From the NCBI RefSeq assembly GCF_000027145.1, contig NC_013891.1, forward strand, positions 2,170,001 to 2,234,000: a stretch of 64,000 nucleotides of DNA, read 5' to 3'. This document shows positions 16,052-24,468 of the stretch, piece by piece. The DNA is from Listeria seeligeri serovar 1/2b str. SLCC3954 (lineage in GTDB: Bacteria; Bacillota; Bacilli; Lactobacillales; Listeriaceae). The translations under genes and the position numbers were made by a program. The stretch's first letter is position 1; each line of letters starts with the position of its first letter. The notes beneath the pieces are model-generated. The model had not been told where the DNA came from. It did not search any database and saw only the letters and a program-made list of their open reading frames with translations.

Positions 16052-17283
16052 GTAAGTTTTGGGTTATCACCAAACAAGTTTACAAACGCCGAGTGAAAAC
16101 AAAATCATTTCTTATTTCGCTGTTATTCCCTGTTTTAATCGCTGCTTTGATTGCCGGAATCCCCAAAATGGTCGAATATTTTGATTCAACAAGCGACATT
16201 ACTACCATTGCAGTATTAACAAATAATCCCGTTTATGAAAAAACATTAGCGCAAGATAAAGGACACTTTAAAGTAAATTCCAAAATCACTGATAAAAAAG
16301 CCGCTAAATCAGCCCTTAAAAAAGGTGAAATTGATGGCTTTGTAACTATCACCGAGCAAAATGATACCGTCAGCGCTGTTTATACTACCGAAGAAACTGC
16401 TGGGCAAGACATCCTCACAAGATTAACCGAAGACCTTACCGCTACCAAAGTCGCCGAAAAAGCCGCCATTTATAAAATTACTAATGATCAATTAGAACAA
16501 ATTACATCGCCTGTTTCTGTAACCAATGATTTAGAGTCAAGTAACCAACTGACAAATCACGAAAAAGATGTGATGAGTGCAGCAGTCTTAATTTTAACGC
16601 TCGTCATCTTTATTTTCGTCATGAGTTACGCAAATATTGTCGCATCTGAAATCGCCACTGAAAAAGGAACTCGAATCATGGAAGTCATTTTATCGAGTGT
16701 CTCTGCTACCACACATTTATTTGCCAAATTAACAGCTATTATCTTAATGCTCCTGACCCAAATTGGTTTTTATGTTATTTGTGGAGCAATCGTCCTAATC
16801 GCTGGTAGAAACACTGATATGGTCCAAAACGCACTTGATCAAGTTGCTGTTTTCCCAGCTTATTACCTTGTTCTAAACCTATTATTTGTTATTTTAGGGT
16901 TACTACTATACATTTTAATTGCAGCTATGATTGGCTCGATGGTTCCAAATGTGGAAACAGTCGCACAGTTCATTTACCCGATGACAATCCTGGCAATTAT
17001 TGGTTACTGGGGTTCTATCGCCGCGGCTAATGCACCAGATAATATACTCGTGGTTATTGGTTCTTATATCCCCACATTTTCACCAATGATGATGCTAGCC
17101 AGAATGGACTTATTATCTGTGTCAACACTCGGTATTTTTAGTTCACTTGCCATCCTCGCACTAAGCGTAATAGGCGCCTTTTTCCTAACCGTTCGTCTTT
17201 ACCAAGGAAATGTATTACTCTATTCCAATGAAGGCTTGTGGAAAACATGGAAAACTTCATTGTCTTACGCAAAAAGAAAATAA
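16048..17283 (+). CDS. ABC-2 type exporter permease (YhaP/NatB-like)
   Basis: A 411-residue membrane protein with the NatB layout: one N-terminal membrane segment, an extracytoplasmic domain of about 150 residues (rich in Thr and Asp/Glu), then five or six membrane segments with the conserved EIATEKGTRIMEVILSS motif. It pairs with the overlapping ATPase gene to form a sodium/drug-type exporter. A GNAT acetyltransferase gene follows after 16 bases. Confidence 0.85.
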   Translation: MSKFWVITKQVYKRRVKTKSFLISLLFPVLIAALIAGIPKMVEYFDSTSDITTIAVLTNNPVYEKTLAQDKGHFKVNSKITDKKAAKSALKKGEIDGFVTITEQNDTVSAVYTTEETAGQDILTRLTEDLTATKVAEKAAIYKITNDQLEQITSPVSVTNDLESSNQLTNHEKDVMSAAVLILTLVIFIFVMSYANIVASEIATEKGTRIMEVILSSVSATTHLFAKLTAIILMLLTQIGFYVICGAIVLIAGRNTDMVQNALDQVAVFPAYYLVLNLLFVILGLLLYILIAAMIGSMVPNVETVAQFIYPMTILAIIGYWGSIAAANAPDNILVVIGSYIPTFSPMMMLARMDLLSVSTLGIFSSLAILALSVIGAFFLTVRLYQGNVLLYSNEGLWKTWKTSLSYAKRK

Positions 17284-17299
17284 AGAAAGTTGGTAAATT

Positions 17300-17773
17300 A
17301 TGCAAATTAGATTATCCGTTCGTGAAGATGCCGCATCAATGATTGAACTCGAACACTTAGTATGGACACCAGGAACAACCCCCGGAAATGTTCATTTTGA
17401 CAGTGAAGCAGAATTTTTACTTAAAAGCCCACCCGGTTCCAAAATCGTCGTTGTCAAAGACGAAAAAGTGATTGGAATTCTCGGCTATAAATCTCCTATC
17501 CCGCTACTATCTAATCAACACGTAGCAGAAATAGATATTGCTGTCCATCCTGACTATCAGCGCGAAGGTATTGGTCAATTATTAATGACCAAAATGAAAG
17601 ATATTGCTCGTGAAAAAGGCTATATCAAAATTTCTTTACGAGTTTTATCTATCAATAAAAAAGCCATTCGCTTTTATGAAAAGAATGGTTTCAAACAAGA
17701 AGGCTTACTGGAAAAAGAATTTATTATTGAAGGTAATTTTGTCGACGATATTTTAATGGCTTTTTTCCTCTAA
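17300..17773 (+). CDS. GNAT family N-acetyltransferase
   Basis: A 157-residue acetyltransferase with the acetyl-CoA pyrophosphate-binding loop in YQREGIGQLLM (about residues 92-102) and the C-terminal RFYEKNGFKQEG motif common to this family. Substrate unknown. It lies 16 bases behind the exporter permease, in a probable three-gene operon. No clear terminator follows; the sigma-B promoter of Rli47 starts about 60 bases downstream. Confidence 0.82.
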   Translation: MQIRLSVREDAASMIELEHLVWTPGTTPGNVHFDSEAEFLLKSPPGSKIVVVKDEKVIGILGYKSPIPLLSNQHVAEIDIAVHPDYQREGIGQLLMTKMKDIAREKGYIKISLRVLSINKKAIRFYEKNGFKQEGLLEKEFIIEGNFVDDILMAFFL

Positions 17774-17831
17774 CTAAAGACCCTGTTTCATTCACTAACC
17801 TATTACTTTATAATCATTTTACTTATAAAGC

Positions 17832-17856
17832 GTTTACATTTTATGAGAACGGTTAT
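17832..17856 (+). promoter_or_regulatory. Sigma-B-type promoter of Rli47
   Basis: GTTT (17832-17835) and GGTTAT (17851-17856) are separated by 15 bases, close to the Listeria sigma-B consensus GTTT-N13-17-GGGWAT (one mismatch). It agrees with published sigma-B control of Rli47. Confidence 0.65.
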
Positions 17857-17891
17857 ATATATAGTACAACGAACAAAAAAAGGTGATGCGA

Positions 17892-17918
17892 ATGACAAAA
17901 AATTGGTGTACAAGCTGA
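17892..17918 (+). CDS. Possible 8-residue peptide inside Rli47
   Basis: ATG at 17892 follows AAAGGTGATGCGA, a good ribosome-binding site about 28 bases from the predicted RNA start. The frame codes MTKNWCTS and stops at TGA, inside a hairpin arm (AAGCTGA pairing with TCAGCTT). It may be a leader peptide or chance; there is no proof of translation. Confidence 0.25.
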   Translation: MTKNWCTS

Positions 17919-18335
17919 TTTTTTTCTCAGCTTTGTCATATGCCGGCAAAACGTCTGGTGAAGGATTTTAGTGTCAAGCAACTAAAGTTAGCTTACAGGA
18001 GGAAGGCGAGGAGTATACGCCGCGTCAAGGACTTCACTAACTTAGTTGTAGGAAAGCGGAATTTCGTTACGTCGCTCATTTATCAATATTTTTTCAAGCC
18101 TCATTACATTGGTAAATAAGCGAATTAAGTATCGTATCCTTAATGGCCAATATTTGAACAAGTTACGGGCGCTCATTTATTCGTAAGTTGAATATCTTGA
18201 GGAATAAAAGTTAGAAAAAAAGGCCTACTTGTTCGAAAATGCCTCACCGTTTTCCGAATGTTGTATGTTTATTCAGAAACATCCAGACATGGTCCGGCCC
18301 ATCAGATGAGTGGCAAGACAAGCTCATCCGAAAAG

Positions 18336-18374
18336 AAAACCCCCGTGTGACGAAAGTTGTCACACGGGGGTTTT
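18336..18374. terminator. Rli47 terminator, bidirectional
   Basis: AAAACCCCCGTGTGAC (18336-18351) pairs perfectly with the arm 18359-18374 over 16 bp, with a 7-base loop. It ends four bases before the stop of the convergent GntR-like gene and should stop both transcripts. Confidence 0.92.
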
Positions 18375-18377
18375 CGA

Positions 18378-19025
18378 TTACGAAAATAAAATCGAAATAT
18401 TTTTATCATAGAATTTTTGAATAACGAGGTGACACTTTCCAAACTCTCTCGCTTCTAAACAAGTAACTAGTTCTTCTAGAGATTCAGTAATATCCATAAT
18501 AAAGGCGTCGAAAAACAGCTTTTTATTTTTCTCTTTCATTTTTTGCAAAAGTATCGTAAGTGTATCAATATTCTTCTCCATAGCAGGCATTTCTGTATAG
18601 TGAATCATACAAGCATAAAAGTTTTTAACATGATGGATAAACACATCCGTATTTTGATCAGCTACAGCCAATTTTACATAGACTAATTCTTTGCGCAGAC
18701 AGGTGGAACAGATTTCTGCATCTTTATCTTGTAATTTTTGAACGGCATAGTTTAGATGAAAAAAAGCTAGCTTCATACGAGATTTTTCACGGTGTTCAGC
18801 TTCATTCTTAATAGCTACCGAAAAACTTTGCCCACCATTGTTTTCACATAACATACCACTTTTATAAAGGCAATGAAGTGCTCCAAAAGCTACTCGTCTG
18901 CTGACTTGAAATCGTTTCATAATGTCGTCTATATCCACTTTTTCGCCAATTTCCAAAGTGTTCGTCATTATTTCATTTTTGATTTCTCCGTATATTAGAT
19001 CTGGAACAAATCCACTTTTTTCCAT
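18378..19025 (-). CDS. GntR-like winged-helix regulator
   Basis: A 215-residue protein. Residues about 8-70 form a GntR-type winged helix (KVDIDDIMKRFQVSRRVAFGAL). The rest is mainly alpha-helical with several Cys (one CSTC pair) and charged stretches, similar in size to the helical effector domain of FadR-type regulators, though I do not recognise the ligand site. Start after AGAGGTTAAATT. It is a single gene, convergent with Rli47, and precedes on the same strand a PfoR-like membrane protein gene that it may control (inference). Confidence 0.65.
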   Translation of the reverse strand: MEKSGFVPDLIYGEIKNEIMTNTLEIGEKVDIDDIMKRFQVSRRVAFGALHCLYKSGMLCENNGGQSFSVAIKNEAEHREKSRMKLAFFHLNYAVQKLQDKDAEICSTCLRKELVYVKLAVADQNTDVFIHHVKNFYACMIHYTEMPAMEKNIDTLTILLQKMKEKNKKLFFDAFIMDITESLEELVTCLEAREFGKCHLVIQKFYDKNISILFS

Positions 19026-19199
19026 AATTTAACCTCTTTAGTTTTTATTGCTTACAATGTTATATTTTACACGATAAAACTACTTTTTGATACGCTATTC
19101 CGAAAAAAATTATGTACATTCTGTTACAGTGACACAATTTTGTCTGGTCTTGATAGCATTAGAAAAGCAGGACCATTTAGCCCTACTCTCCTATTGTTT

Positions 19200-20216
19200 T
19201 TATTGCAATTCAATCGTTAAATCACCTGTTTTCAAACGCTCTTTTTTAATAAGCATCGGTCTGACAACAAGTGCAATAACACCTGGCAAGACAACTGCAA
19301 CCAAAATAAAAGCAGCAAGTGTGCTGAATCCGTAATTTGCTATTAAATAAAGTGGGGCAACAAAGGCACATAATCCAAGTCCTGCTACTTCACTAGATGC
19401 TTGAATATGGAAAACCATGACACCAAGCGGACCAGCAATTAAAGTTGTCAGTAGTGGTACTAACATCAGGCTAGGTTTTTTAATGATATTCGGCGTTTGT
19501 AGCTTAGGTGTACAAATAAGTTGTGCAAAAAATGCACCCCAATTATTGTCTCGGTAGCTTAAAACTGCAAATGACACAAATTGAACCGAACAACCAATTA
19601 AAGCTGCTGCACTCGCCGTTGGATCTAGTTGAAGCGCGATTGCAAGCGCTGCTGATGAAGCCGGGCTAAGGATTAATAATCCAAACACAAAAGCGATAAC
19701 CATTGATGAAATTAGTGGTGAACCTCCAATTAAAGAATTAATCCCAAGACTAACTGAATCTAAAATCGGCGCCATAATTTTCGCAAAGACAATCCCGCTA
19801 AGTCCGCCTGCAAGAAGTGATACACCTGGAATCAAAATCATATCGAACTTTGTCTTCCCAGTTACACGCTTCCCAGTCCATACAGCAACAATAACGGCTA
19901 AAATAGCTCCAACTGGCTCTCCGCTTGTAATTCCAACGCCACCACCAGCAAGAGTCGTTACCGCGCCGCCTCCAATTACAGCAGATGCCGCTGCGCTAAT
20001 TGTCACAAGTGTATTCGCATGCAAGCACATCGCAATACCAACACCAATACCCGGAATGAGCATTGTTTTCCCAATTGCACCAATCGTTACCAGAAATGAA
20101 ATTCCTGTCATTTGCCCAATGGTTTGTAACAGCAATCCGATTCCAAGCGTTACCAGAACCGCATTTGCTATCCCCATTGAAGCCTTATAGGAACGATCTA
20201 TAAAATAATCTTTCAT
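19200..20216 (-). CDS. PfoR-like / PTS EIIC_2-type membrane protein
   Basis: A 338-residue, very hydrophobic protein with about ten membrane segments and Gly-rich loops (GGGAVTTLAGGGVGITSG). It matches the PfoR / PTS_EIIC_2 group, which looks like an isolated sugar-PTS permease domain. No EIIA or EIIB gene is adjacent, so either it works with components encoded elsewhere or it has a different transport or regulatory role. Start after AGAAGGGGAGAAGCA. Confidence 0.7.
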   Translation of the reverse strand: MKDYFIDRSYKASMGIANAVLVTLGIGLLLQTIGQMTGISFLVTIGAIGKTMLIPGIGVGIAMCLHANTLVTISAAASAVIGGGAVTTLAGGGVGITSGEPVGAILAVIVAVWTGKRVTGKTKFDMILIPGVSLLAGGLSGIVFAKIMAPILDSVSLGINSLIGGSPLISSMVIAFVFGLLILSPASSAALAIALQLDPTASAAALIGCSVQFVSFAVLSYRDNNWGAFFAQLICTPKLQTPNIIKKPSLMLVPLLTTLIAGPLGVMVFHIQASSEVAGLGLCAFVAPLYLIANYGFSTLAAFILVAVVLPGVIALVVRPMLIKKERLKTGDLTIELQ

Positions 20217-20284
20217 TGCTTCTCCCCTTCTAAAATGTATTCTTTCTCATTGTAATCACATTGTCTAAAAAAAGCTAGCCTTAT

Positions 20285-21139
20285 TCACTTATTCTCCCGC
20301 AAAAATTGTAAAAATGTCTCTACCGTTCGATTTTCTAAAGTTTGTTTGTTTTTCAGCACAGAAAATTTCCGCAGCAAAGTGTTTGCTTCATTGAATGTTC
20401 GCAACTTTCCTCTTTTTATTTCTGTTTCCACCACGCACTTGGAGATAACCGTATATCCTAAACCTTCAAGTACCATTTGTTTCACAGCCATATTACTCCA
20501 GGCTATCACTCGTTCTGTCACATTCCATCCACTTGTACTAATCACATGATCTAAATACTCCCGCGTCCCAGAGCCTTCTTCCCGAGCAATCCAGGTCGCT
20601 CCGTTTTCAATTTCTTCCATCGACCCATTTGCGGGCCCGACAATACACATTTCATCATCTAAAAAGGCGCTTATCTCGAGATCTTTTTTACTTATTTGTC
20701 CTTCAATTAACCCCGTGTCCACTTGCAATAATTCTACTTTATCAGCAATCTTTGCCGTGTTTTCAATGATTAATTCGATGGTAATATCAGGGTATAACGC
20801 ATGGAATTTGGCAATCACTTTTGGTAAATAATATTCACCTATAGTAAAACTTGCGCCAATTCGCAGTCTCCCCTTCAAATGATGGTGGTATAAACTAATT
20901 TCATCCTCCACTTGCTTGTATAGTCCTTCTAATTGTTTCGCTCGGTGATAAAGCATCTCTCCTGTCGCTGTTAAAACAAATTTTTTCGCTTGTCGGTAAA
21001 TTAACTCCGTATCATATTGTTGCTCTAACTTCTTTAATTGTAAGGAAACTGCTGGTTGCGATATATGTAATTCTTCCGATGCCTTCGTAAAACTTTTTAA
21101 TTCCACTACCCTAATATATGTTCTAAGAGCCTCATCCAT
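20285..21139 (-). CDS. LysR family regulator (CysL-like), divergent from YeiH-type gene
   Basis: A 284-residue LysR-type protein: N-terminal winged helix (FTKASEELHISQPAVSLQLKKLEQQ, about residues 18-42) and a C-terminal substrate-binding domain. I set the start at 21137-21139 (MDEALRTY), six bases after GGAGGG; the longer frame has no ribosome-binding site. It is divergently oriented to a YeiH-family exporter gene, a common pairing in which the LysR protein activates the exporter. A 20-bp inverted repeat in the shared promoter is the likely operator. Confidence 0.85.
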   Translation of the reverse strand: MDEALRTYIRVVELKSFTKASEELHISQPAVSLQLKKLEQQYDTELIYRQAKKFVLTATGEMLYHRAKQLEGLYKQVEDEISLYHHHLKGRLRIGASFTIGEYYLPKVIAKFHALYPDITIELIIENTAKIADKVELLQVDTGLIEGQISKKDLEISAFLDDEMCIVGPANGSMEEIENGATWIAREEGSGTREYLDHVISTSGWNVTERVIAWSNMAVKQMVLEGLGYTVISKCVVETEIKRGKLRTFNEANTLLRKFSVLKNKQTLENRTVETFLQFLRENK

Positions 21140-21188
21140 TATCATCCCTCCATAAAAATAACTTATCAATAATATAATTTATATAAAT

Positions 21189-21208
21189 TTTACTAATAAA
21201 ATAGTAAA
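21189..21208. promoter_or_regulatory. Putative LysR operator in the divergent promoter region
   Basis: Inverted repeat TTTACTA (21189-21195), 6-base spacer, TAGTAAA (21202-21208). It contains T-N11-A-type spacing expected of LysR sites and lies between the divergent regulator and YeiH genes. Confidence 0.55.
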
Positions 21209-21249
21209 TGGTAAAGTAAAAGCATAAAAGAAAAGAGAGGAGGAAAAAT

Positions 21250-22257
21250 ATGAGTCTAGCACCTTTTCGTCATAAAACTTTTTGGTACGGTATTGCTCTT
21301 ACTTTTTGTATCGCCGGATTATCCTATTTTCTAGCAAAACTACCCTTTTTAATGATTCTTGGACAACTTGTAACGGCTATTTTAATTGGTATTATCATTC
21401 GAGCACTTATTCCAATTCCAGAAAAATGGTTCACAGGAATTCAATTTTCGAATCGAGTTATTCTGCGGGCCGGGATTATCTTACTTGGTTTCCGACTTAA
21501 TTTAGTAGATATTTATCATGCTGGTTGGCGGGTATTCCTCATCGCAGCTTTATGTCTTAGTTTTGGGATTACGGTCGTTTACTTTTTAGCAAAATTATTT
21601 GGGGTAGATAAAAAGCTGGCTATTTTGGTAGCTTGTGGAACGGGGATTTGTGGAGCCGCAGCGGTTGTCGCTATTTCGCCTCAAGTTAAAGCAGACAACA
21701 ACCAAACAGCAGTGGCTGCAACTATTATCGCTTTGCTAGGAACTATTTTTACGGTTATTTATACACTTATTTATCCTATTTTGCCGCTCGGACCAGACGG
21801 CTATGGTATTTTTTCGGGCGCAACACTACATGAAATCGCTCATGTTATCGCTGCAGCCGACCCAGGTGGTACTTCTGCTGTTGATATGGCTGTTATCGTT
21901 AAACTAACTCGTGTAGCGCTACTAGTGCCAGTCTGCTTCGTTGTTGCAAAAATGGTTAATGCTGGTACAAAAAACCGTTTTTCATGGGCTGAGCTTCCTG
22001 TTCCGTGGTTTATCTTTGGATTCTTAGCTACAAGCGCCATCAATAGTTTAGGAATTATTCCAACTTCTATCACTGATTTCCTTGTTGTTTGTGCTTATTT
22101 CTTAATCGCAATGTCAATGGGCGGTCTTGGATTAAATGTTCACTTACCATCTTTTGGAAAAATGGGCGCGAAACCATTTGCAGCAGCATTTATTGGTTCT
22201 GTTTTACTTTCAGCGTTTGGCTTAGGATTAGTTCTTTTGTTTCATTTAGCAGGTTAA
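21250..22257 (+). CDS. YeiH/UPF0324 family putative sulfur-anion exporter
   Basis: A 335-residue membrane protein with about ten segments. The region [23 protein letters not shown] and the later [13 protein letters not shown] are family signatures of the YeiH group, linked by genetics in other bacteria to sulfite or sulfate export; that substrate is an inference here. AGAGAGGAGGAAAAAT precedes the ATG. It is controlled most likely by the divergent LysR protein. Confidence 0.82.
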   Translation: MSLAPFRHKTFWYGIALTFCIAGLSYFLAKLPFLMILGQLVTAILIGIIIRALIPIPEKWFTGIQFSNRVILRAGIILLGFRLNLVDIYHAGWRVFLIAALCLSFGITVVYFLAKLFGVDKKLAILVACGTGICGAAAVVAISPQVKADNNQTAVAATIIALLGTIFTVIYTLIYPILPLGPDGYGIFSGATLHEIAHVIAAADPGGTSAVDMAVIVKLTRVALLVPVCFVVAKMVNAGTKNRFSWAELPVPWFIFGFLATSAINSLGIIPTSITDFLVVCAYFLIAMSMGGLGLNVHLPSFGKMGAKPFAAAFIGSVLLSAFGLGLVLLFHLAG

Positions 22258-22266
22258 GTTTCGCCC

Positions 22267-22306
22267 GTCACCTCGATTTATGATACAATAGCTAGCACGA
22301 GGTGAC
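22267..22306 (+). promoter_or_regulatory. Inverted repeat that can hide the DUF1361 ribosome-binding site
   Basis: GTCACCTCG (22267-22275) is the exact complement of CGAGGTGAC (22298-22306). The right arm contains the Shine-Dalgarno sequence of the DUF1361 gene; a promoter-like TGATACAAT lies in the loop. Read-through RNA from the YeiH gene would fold and mask the site, whereas RNA starting at the internal promoter would not. Confidence 0.5.
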
Positions 22307-22313
22307 TATTTTT

Positions 22314-22955
22314 ATGAAAAAAGCAATCTGGATTTGCCGAGCTTTTTTAGTCGGTTATTTTCTTATCCTGTATTTTACAGCTGATACGTATACTTTTTTA
22401 ATATTAAATGTTGGGCTTGCTTATATCCCTTTTGAAATAGCTGTATTTCTTACTAGAAAACCTCGTGTTTGGTGGATTTTCTGGCCACTTGCGGTTGTTT
22501 GGTTAGTATTTTTCCCGAATTCACCTTACTTGCTGACTGATTTACTTCATTTACAGCGATTAGAAATTTATGGAGCGGAAGGTATTTTATCCACAGCACC
22601 TTGGTTATGGCGCCACTTCACTTATATTATTGTCGGTGTTTTCTTTGGATTATTTATTGGCTTCTGGTCGTTTGCCAAAATGCTTACCGAAATCAGAAGA
22701 CGTTTCAACTGGACAAGTAAACTTAGCTATCAATTACTATTAATCGGGTTAATTTTATTATCTAGTTATGCGATTTACATTGGACGATTTTCGCGATTAC
22801 ATTCTATCCACTTGCTAACACAACCAATTGAATCGCTGCAAATTATGTTTGGCGTTTTTCACTGGCCATTCTGGAATTTTGTCTTCTATTTCTCGATTAT
22901 CCAATATGTTATCTACACGCTATTTAGTAAGTTTTCTAGCTCACAAAAAAATTAA
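22314..22955 (+). CDS. DUF1361 family membrane protein
   Basis: A 213-residue protein with about six membrane segments and the DUF1361 core (VWLVFFPNSPYLLTDLLHL). Function unknown. I set the start at the ATG 22314-22316, seven bases after GAGGTGAC; the longer frame starts inside this ribosome-binding site. It follows the YeiH gene on the same strand but appears to have its own promoter. Confidence 0.8.
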   Translation: MKKAIWICRAFLVGYFLILYFTADTYTFLILNVGLAYIPFEIAVFLTRKPRVWWIFWPLAVVWLVFFPNSPYLLTDLLHLQRLEIYGAEGILSTAPWLWRHFTYIIVGVFFGLFIGFWSFAKMLTEIRRRFNWTSKLSYQLLLIGLILLSSYAIYIGRFSRLHSIHLLTQPIESLQIMFGVFHWPFWNFVFYFSIIQYVIYTLFSKFSSSQKN

Positions 22956-23005
22956 AAACGTTTGTATTGTAGGAAAATTTCTTTTCTTAAATACAAACGT
23001 TTTTT
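22954..23005. terminator. Bidirectional terminator
   Basis: Arms AAAAACGTTTGTATT and AATACAAACGTTTTT enclose a 21-base loop, between the convergent DUF1361 and MazG-like genes. Confidence 0.85.
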
Positions 23006-23322
23006 TAATCAATATGCAGTTTACTTCGCTCAGCTGAAAAGCCTTGCGGGTAGCGCCGTTTCAATTTTTCAATGTTTAATTCTGCGACTGTTTCCATGCT
23101 AATATCCGCCCACTTAGCAATTTGTGAAACATACCAAAGTACATCACCGAGTTCTTTCGTTAACGCTTCTTTGTTTAAATCATGTCCGTGAAAAGCATAT
23201 TTTTTAATCAAATCGGCAACTTCACCGGCTTCACCAGAAATTCCAAGTCCATAGTTTGTCAGTGCCTGTTCGTGCGTTGCTGCAGTCCTATTTGCTAAAA
23301 TTTGATACTCCTTAAAATCCAT
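23005..23322 (-). CDS. MazG-like nucleotide pyrophosphohydrolase
   Basis: A 105-residue all-alpha NTP pyrophosphohydrolase. Metal-binding acidic motif GEAGEVADLIKK (EExxE-like) and ELGDVLWYV (ExxD) are both present. Such small proteins hydrolyse non-canonical or surplus nucleoside triphosphates. I set the start at 23320-23322 (MDFKEY) after AAGGAGGAAAACAT; the longer frame extends into non-coding sequence. A second MazG-like gene lies 430 bases away, next to the ribonucleotide reductase operon. Confidence 0.85.
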   Translation of the reverse strand: MDFKEYQILANRTAATHEQALTNYGLGISGEAGEVADLIKKYAFHGHDLNKEALTKELGDVLWYVSQIAKWADISMETVAELNIEKLKRRYPQGFSAERSKLHID

Positions 23323-23520
23323 ATGTTTTCCTCCTTGCTTCTCTTCCTTTCTTACTATAACAGATAATTTTTTTCGTTTGCAGTCTTGACTATTTTCCAT
23401 TTATGCGAACCTATGCTCTATCAGTAACTTTCATCTTTAAAATTTTTTTATCTTTAAAGTCTTATTTTTTTGCGATAATTCCTTTATAATAGAGATAAGA
23501 TTTCTGAAAGGAGTTTATAT

Positions 23521-23697
23521 ATGAAATTAACTGGCTTAGTAATACTTCTTGTTGGTTTGATTGGTTTTGGTTTTTCCTTTAGCATAACTGGACTTATCGG
23601 CTTTGGTGTTTGTATTATTTCCCTTATTTTAGTAATCGCAGGGATTTTTGCAATGATTCGCTCCAAAAAACGCCGTAAACGTTCTTATTCTTATTAA
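23521..23697 (+). CDS. Small membrane protein of 58 residues
   Basis: ATG at 23521 after AAAGGAGTTTATAT, with a TATAAT box about 30 bases upstream and a terminator right behind, so this is a complete small transcription unit. The protein has two hydrophobic segments separated by a Gly-containing turn and a very basic, Tyr-rich tail (KKRRKRSYSY). No family recognised. It is probably an inner-membrane protein with its tail in the cytoplasm. Confidence 0.65.
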   Translation: MKLTGLVILLVGLIGFGFSFSITGLIGFGVCIISLILVIAGIFAMIRSKKRRKRSYSY

Positions 23698-23703
23698 ATA
23701 AAC

Positions 23704-23742
23704 AGCTACTTTATCTAATATTGGTAAAGTAGCTTTATTTTT
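23704..23742 (+). terminator. Terminator of the 58-residue protein gene
   Basis: AGCTACTTTA (23704-23713) pairs with TAAAGTAGCT (23725-23734), followed by TTATTTTTG. Confidence 0.85.
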
Positions 23743-23752
23743 GTATTTCAGC

Positions 23753-24049
23753 TTATTTTGACCAAGTTCGCGTCCGGTTTTCTGCTAATTTTAGCCGAAT
23801 AACTTCCTCTGCATCTGCGCCCAAACTCTCTACAAGTTGCAAAGCGTAAATCATCACGTCCGCGACTTCTTTTAACATTTCTTCGCGATTTTCTTCTACA
23901 GCTACTTCATCTGTTTTCCACTGAAAGCATTCGAGTAATTCTGCAGCTTCTAAGGACAATGATAGCGCAAGGTCTTTCGGGTGATTGTATTGGTCTAACC
24001 AGTTACGTTCTTTTAGAAAACTAGTGATTTCATCTTGTAATTCTCTCAA
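23753..24049 (-). CDS. MazG-like nucleotide pyrophosphohydrolase (dCTPase-like)
   Basis: A 98-residue member of the MazG-like group (SLEAAELLECFQWK and EVADVMIYAL supply the metal-binding acidic residues). I choose a TTG start at 24047-24049 (MRELQDEI) because AAAAGGAGCTGGAATT lies just upstream; the longer frame would include the upstream terminator. The location directly behind the ribonucleotide reductase operon fits a house-cleaning role for deoxynucleotide pools (inference). Confidence 0.78.
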   Translation of the reverse strand: MRELQDEITSFLKERNWLDQYNHPKDLALSLSLEAAELLECFQWKTDEVAVEENREEMLKEVADVMIYALQLVESLGADAEEVIRLKLAENRTRTWSK

Positions 24050-24097
24050 AATTCCAGCTCCTTTTAATTGTGAATAAAAGCGCGATATGGAACAAAA

Positions 24098-24139
24098 AAA
24101 TAAGTAACAAACACCTCTCAAAGGGCTTGTCACTTATTT
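24098..24139 (-). terminator. Terminator of the ribonucleotide reductase operon
   Basis: AAATAAGTAACAA (24098-24110) pairs at 12 of 13 positions with TTGTCACTTATTT (24127-24139); seven T follow on the minus strand. It lies just past the thioredoxin-like gene. Confidence 0.85.
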
Positions 24140-24141
24140 GA

Positions 24142-24468
24142 TTATGCGTTTAAAGAAATAGCTTCTTCAATTTTATTTGGAGGAATAAATCCATTTAAAC
24201 GGTGGATTTCTTCGCCACCTTTGTACAAAACAAGTGTAGGTGTTTGTTGTACATCACGATCAAAAAAGAAGTTTTCGCCCATTTCTTCTAATTTTACTTT
24301 TAATACTTTCACTTTATTTGCGATTTCTGAGTTTTTGAATTCAGCAAATGAAAGGTCAAGCATTTTGCAGTTAGGGCAGTTGTCTTTCCAGTAGTCCACG
24401 TAAACTAATTCATCCCCACTAATATGAGTTGCAAACTCTTCTGCTGATTTAATTTCAATACTTGTCAT
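24142..24468 (-). CDS. Thioredoxin-like protein of the ribonucleotide reductase operon
   Basis: A 108-residue thioredoxin-fold protein with active site CPNC (in WKDNCPNCKML, about residues 31-34) and the cis-proline region QTPTLVLYKGG. Last gene of the operon, its start overlapping the stop of the flavodoxin gene. A role as electron donor for the reductase is likely from the context. Confidence 0.85.
   Translation of the reverse strand: MTSIEIKSAEEFATHISGDELVYVDYWKDNCPNCKMLDLSFAEFKNSEIANKVKVLKVKLEEMGENFFFDRDVQQTPTLVLYKGGEEIHRLNGFIPPNKIEEAISLNA

Larger units (their letters stand above)
17864..18374 (+). ncRNA. rli47: Rli47 (SbrE) small regulatory RNA
   Basis: About 510 nt between the GNAT gene and the GntR-like gene, bounded by a sigma-B-type promoter and a very strong terminator. 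Position, length and promoter match Rli47/SbrE of L. monocytogenes, a general-stress RNA reported to repress isoleucine synthesis through ilvA mRNA. The region has no long open frame with a ribosome-binding site. At its 5' end, however, an 8-codon frame follows a good Shine-Dalgarno sequence. Ends are estimated from the promoter and the hairpin. Confidence 0.8.
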
